The notes under the pieces were generated by a model. It saw only the letters and a program-made list of their open reading frames with translations, had not been told where the DNA came from and ran no database searches. The position numbers and the translations under genes are program-made. Positions 60,537-64,000 of a stretch of DNA of 64,000 nt are shown here, in pieces. This DNA comes from an uncultured Acidimicrobiaceae bacterium. Its GTDB lineage: Bacteria; Actinomycetota; Acidimicrobiia; Acidimicrobiales; Ilumatobacteraceae. Position 1 is the stretch's first letter. Each line of letters begins with the position of its first letter. Location: NCBI GenBank assembly GCA_903919455.1, contig CAIXIJ010000056.1:1-64000 (forward strand), written 5' to 3'.

Positions 60537-61732
60537 CAGGGCACCGTGGTCGAGGTTGTGGTGGACGGAAGCGTGTCACCGGAGGCGGGGTCTTCGAGGA
60601 ATGACGTGCCGAGTTGCAGGATCACGTCGACTCCCTCAATTCGATAGCTGGAGTCGAGTTGCTCGAAGTCGTTCCCGAACAATCCTTCGGCGCCGAGTGC
60701 GTCGTCTTCGAGGTTCTTGTCGGCCAGGTACACCTTCGTGGTGCTCTGCACGGGACCGTTTTCGTAGACCCACTGCACGTTGGCCCCGAGGTACAGCAGC
60801 GCCGACACGGTGTACTTCACCTTGTCGGAATGGCCAGCAGGGGCCTCGATACGGAACACGAGTCCTGGGGACGGCGCCGACATGTTCGATGGCGCCACGG
60901 TGGCGAACACATACACAGCGTCGGCGCGATCCAGTTCCTCGATGTCGTTGCCCACCGGAACCTCCGAGCGAGGCAAGGTGCGGGCAAGCAATCCCCTCGA
61001 ATCCGTGGGGCCGGCCATCACCTGTGTGAGCAGGGCATCAAACGACGACGCCAGGCCCGTGGTCGGGTCGGTGATGCCCTTGCCAATGGCTGCCGCCACG
61101 CTGGTCCAGATGGCTTCCACATTCGGTCGACGATCCGCTTCGGTCTGCGTCAGTCCGCGCGCATTCAGCACCGTTGCTAGTTGGTCGGCGGTGAGTTCCA
61201 CCTTCCCGGCTGGATACAACACCGTGTCCGAACCACCCTGCGCGGTCAACACATCCGCGGGCAGCTCAACCTTCACGGGCGACACGGGCTGCAGGAGCAC
61301 GGCGAGTTCAGCGGGTTTGGCCACTTCCACATGATCGAACGTCACGGACAGCACGCTCTCGACTGCCTGCACCAGGCCGTCCTTGCCGCCTGAGGCATAG
61401 GCATCGGCTAGCGACGCGCGCTCGTCCGCAATACCACCCGTGGTGTCGCTGCTGATCGGAACGGTCACGATGCTGCCACCAGGGCTGTTATTCGGACGTT
61501 CCACGAACACGGTGAGGCCGGTGAGGGTGTTCTTCGAGTCCACCGCGGCCAGTAGACCCGTCGCGGTGGGCGGGATCGGCTCCGTTGGTACCGCAGCGTC
61601 CTTCGCCCCCTGATAGCGGGCCAATGCAAGTCCACCCACGGCGAGCAGACCGCCGAGCGCCAACACCACCAGCACGCTCGTGGCGAGCATCAACGCCGTG
61701 CGCCGACGACGAACCGATGCGATTGAGCTCAC
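60536..61732 (-). CDS. Degenerate LCP (LytR-CpsA-Psr)-like membrane protein with LytR_C tail
   Basis: The 398-residue protein has a short basic N-terminus, one membrane helix (ALMLATSVLVVLALGGLLAVGGLAL) and an extracytoplasmic LCP-like domain (LADAYASGGKDGLVQAVESV, LSVTFDHVEVAKPAEL, VELTADQLATVLNARGLTQTEADRRPNVEAIW). A C-terminal LytR_C-type segment follows (YRIEGVDVILQLGTSFLED). The arginines and aspartates that bind the polyprenyl pyrophosphate in active LCP ligases are mostly missing, so it may be a pseudoenzyme. It sits between nadD and rsfS in one coupled operon; the tail is Thr/Ser-rich (TTTSTTVP). Confidence 0.78.
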   Translation of the reverse strand: MSSIASVRRRRTALMLATSVLVVLALGGLLAVGGLALARYQGAKDAAVPTEPIPPTATGLLAAVDSKNTLTGLTVFVERPNNSPGGSIVTVPISSDTTGGIADERASLADAYASGGKDGLVQAVESVLSVTFDHVEVAKPAELAVLLQPVSPVKVELPADVLTAQGGSDTVLYPAGKVELTADQLATVLNARGLTQTEADRRPNVEAIWTSVAAAIGKGITDPTTGLASSFDALLTQVMAGPTDSRGLLARTLPRSEVPVGNDIEELDRADAVYVFATVAPSNMSAPSPGLVFRIEAPAGHSDKVKYTVSALLYLGANVQWVYENGPVQSTTKVYLADKNLEDDALGAEGLFGNDFEQLDSSYRIEGVDVILQLGTSFLEDPASGDTLPSTTTSTTVP

Positions 61733-62316
61733 ATCGCCTCCGCATACAGCGCGCGTGCTCGGATGACGTCGAGCACCGGGTCGGTGACGAGGTAGTCCAA
61801 GGGCCTGCCATCACGAGCCCGAGCGCGCAGATCCGTACTGGATACGTCGAGGTGTGGCACCTCCACGCGGATCCAGTCGAACCCGGACGGCAGTTCCATC
61901 GGTTCGCCCGGCCGGTCGACGACCACCAGCGACGATCTGGCCACTACTTCCTCATACCGCTGCCAGGTTCGAATGCCAGCGGCGGCATCATCGCCCACGA
62001 TCGTGAACAGGTGGGAGTCGGGGTATTCGAGCGACAAGGCCATCAATGTATCGGCGGTGTAGCTGGGGCCGCCATGCAGGATCTCGGCCTCGCCTGCCAC
62101 CAGGCCCTCCACATCGGCCACTGCGGCTCGCACCATCGCCAACCGGTCCTGAGCAGGGGTGATGGGCCGTGTTCCTTCCTTCTGCCAGGGCACATTGGCC
62201 ACCATCAGGACGACCAGATCCAGCGTCAGGGCATGGCGCACGTTCACGGCCGTGACGAGGTGTCCTACGTGTGGCGGGTCGAACGTGCCACCAAACAGTC
62301 CGATTCGCAGCGGCAT
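61729..62316 (-). CDS. nadD: Nicotinate-nucleotide adenylyltransferase
   Basis: The 195-residue enzyme makes nicotinic acid adenine dinucleotide from the mononucleotide and ATP in NAD synthesis. IGLFGGTFDPPHVGHL at the N-terminus contains the nucleotidyltransferase GGTFDPxHxGH site, and VSSTDLRARARDGRPLDYLV carries the second conserved SSTxxR motif. Overlaps the LCP-like gene by ATGA. A TAGAGT hexamer lies nine bases upstream, so it probably leads the nadD-LCP-rsfS operon. Confidence 0.95.
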   Translation of the reverse strand: MPLRIGLFGGTFDPPHVGHLVTAVNVRHALTLDLVVLMVANVPWQKEGTRPITPAQDRLAMVRAAVADVEGLVAGEAEILHGGPSYTADTLMALSLEYPDSHLFTIVGDDAAAGIRTWQRYEEVVARSSLVVVDRPGEPMELPSGFDWIRVEVPHLDVSSTDLRARARDGRPLDYLVTDPVLDVIRARALYAEAM

Positions 62317-62559
62317 CAGTTGGTCACTCTACGGGACGATCGGTGCAGGTCAGGGACACCACAGATTGTCAACACAGTGTCAAGAACATTTTGAGCACGA
62401 CAAACCTTGACCGATGTAGTACTGTGACTCGTCCCCCCAAACATCGATCCCCCACTGGGGTTCGGGACACGCGTCATCGCGATGTGGCACGCGCATGTGC
62501 CAGATGACACGTCTGCCCGCGGAATTCGACGACGACCCAACAAGTTGAGAGCCATTGCC
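62317..62559 (+). promoter_or_regulatory. Promoter and structured leader of the sigma factor gene
   Basis: The gap separates nadD and the sigma gene. TTGACC (62407-62412) and TAGTACT (62417-62423) are promoter-like but badly spaced for each other. Downstream, GTCATC (62473-62478) pairs with GATGAC (62503-62508), enclosing TGGCAC (62485-62490) and GTGCCA (62497-62502), a two-part stem in the probable 5' leader. AAGTTGAGAG precedes the ATG. The function of the stem is not known. Confidence 0.45.
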
Positions 62560-63387
<828 letters not shown>

Positions 63388-63404
63388 CCACAACGTCGCG
63401 CCGT

Positions 63405-63417
63405 TAGGCTTGCCGAC
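63405..63417 (+). promoter_or_regulatory. Leaderless -10 element of the DAHP synthase gene
   Basis: TAGGCT (63405-63410) lies seven bases before GTG 63418 with no ribosome-binding site. Confidence 0.55.
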
Positions 63418-64000
63418 GTGGCAAAAGCGTGGTCCCCGACTTCCTGGCAGGCGTTCCCTGCCCAGCAGCAACCCGATTGGCCGGATGCCGGTCATCTCGA
63501 TCGTGCGCTGAAGCAGATCACGTCGTATCCACCGTTGGTGTTCGCTGGCGAAGCGCGTTCGCTGCAGAACTCGCTCGCTCAGGTGGCGGCAGGCAATGCC
63601 TTCCTGCTGCAAGCGGGCGACTGCGCCGAGAGCTTCGAAGAGTTCTCCGCGGTCAACATCCGCGAGAAGTTGCGCGTCATCCTGCAGATGTCGGTGGTGC
63701 TCACCTACTCCCTCGGCGTGCCCGTGGTGAAGGTCGGGCGCATCGCCGGACAGTTCGCCAAGCCCCGCTCGAGTAACACCGAGACGGTCGACGGCAAGGA
63801 ACTCCCGAGCTTTCGCGGCCACATCGTCAACGGTGACGCATTCACCGACTCGGCGCGTATTCCCGACCCTGAGCGCTTGGTGCAGGCCTACAACCAGTCG
63901 GCCAGCACCCTGAACCTGCTGCGCGCGTTCACCAAGGGCGGGTTTGCCGATCTGGGCCGGGTGCACGCCTGGACCCAGGAGTTCGTGGAGAGCAGCCCGG
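63418..64000 (+). CDS. aroG: Class II 3-deoxy-7-phosphoheptulonate (DAHP) synthase, 5' part
   Basis: The first 194 residues of a plant-type DAHP synthase are present; the gene runs off the window. It condenses phosphoenolpyruvate and erythrose 4-phosphate, the first step of aromatic amino acid synthesis. Family wording includes [42 protein letters not shown] (with the metal-binding cysteine) and [17 protein letters not shown]. Start GTG 63418 is leaderless by a -10 just upstream. The full enzyme is about 450 residues, so more than half is beyond the end. Confidence 0.93.
   Translation, partial: MAKAWSPTSWQAFPAQQQPDWPDAGHLDRALKQITSYPPLVFAGEARSLQNSLAQVAAGNAFLLQAGDCAESFEEFSAVNIREKLRVILQMSVVLTYSLGVPVVKVGRIAGQFAKPRSSNTETVDGKELPSFRGHIVNGDAFTDSARIPDPERLVQAYNQSASTLNLLRAFTKGGFADLGRVHAWTQEFVESSP

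Overview
The window is high-GC DNA whose gene families, frequent GTG starts, tight 1-4 bp gene overlaps and leaderless promoters point to an actinobacterium. The class Acidimicrobiia (Ilumatobacter-like, probably free-living and aerobic) fits best, but that placement is an inference from gene content and no 16S rRNA gene is present. The housekeeping right end (tRNA-Ala, rsfS, a degenerate LCP protein, nadD, a group 2 sigma factor and a class II DAHP synthase) shows this is chromosome. The left end carries an IS110-family element next to a DUF222/HNH gene that sits behind a perfect SOS (LexA) box.

Region by region: 1-1434 IS110 element; 1496-2742 SOS-boxed HNH protein; 2760-5406 class II aldolase and 3-hydroxyisobutyrate dehydrogenase-like gene with a divergent LysR regulator; 5444-10183 glycine betaine/proline-type ABC transporter (proX, a double-length proW, proV) with a DeoR-type regulator; 10250-23121 a long plus-strand catabolic cluster: two dimethylglycine dehydrogenase-like flavoproteins, a choline-kinase-like phosphotransferase, a corrinoid protein, a DUF1638 protein, a small PF13769-like protein, a methyl-tetrahydrofolate:corrinoid methyltransferase, a corrinoid reductive activator, an MttB-family methyltransferase and a MetF-like reductase; 25660-29946 EtfA, EtfB and a third dimethylglycine dehydrogenase-like flavoprotein beside a GntR regulator.

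Read together, 5.4-30 kb looks like a complete quaternary-amine (probably glycine betaine) uptake and demethylation island. The MttB protein would move the first methyl to the corrinoid protein, the MtgA-like protein would pass it to tetrahydrofolate, MetF would oxidise it, and the flavoproteins (electrons to ETF) would remove the remaining methyl groups to reach glycine. The corrinoid part is best known from anaerobes, so its place beside oxidative flavoproteins is the most striking feature here.

30.7-34.5 kb has an ACAD10/11-type acyl-CoA dehydrogenase, an APH-type kinase and two SDRs, probably for hydroxyacyl-CoA breakdown. 34.5-38.0 kb is regulatory (response regulator, sensor kinase, BTAD regulator, LuxR protein). 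38.1-42.3 kb has a Baeyer-Villiger monooxygenase fused to an esterase, then an amidohydrolase. 42.3-46.0 kb is an FAD oxidase/FGGY kinase/SDR cluster. 46.1-50.8 kb has a geranylgeranyl-reductase-like flavoprotein, an unknown protein, a Rieske oxygenase and a class V aminotransferase. 51.5-54.7 kb is a Fur-family regulator with a zinc/manganese-type ABC transporter. 54.7-59.3 kb is a four-gene operon of two Gfo/Idh/MocA oxidoreductases, an alpha/beta hydrolase and an unusual peptidase S51-CysRS tail fusion.

Many starts share one promoter layout: a TANNNT hexamer 6-8 nt before ATG/GTG, implying leaderless mRNAs. No gap longer than 300 bases lacks a gene; the larger gaps (1-197, 1242-1530, 50820-51027, 62317-62559) are described as features.
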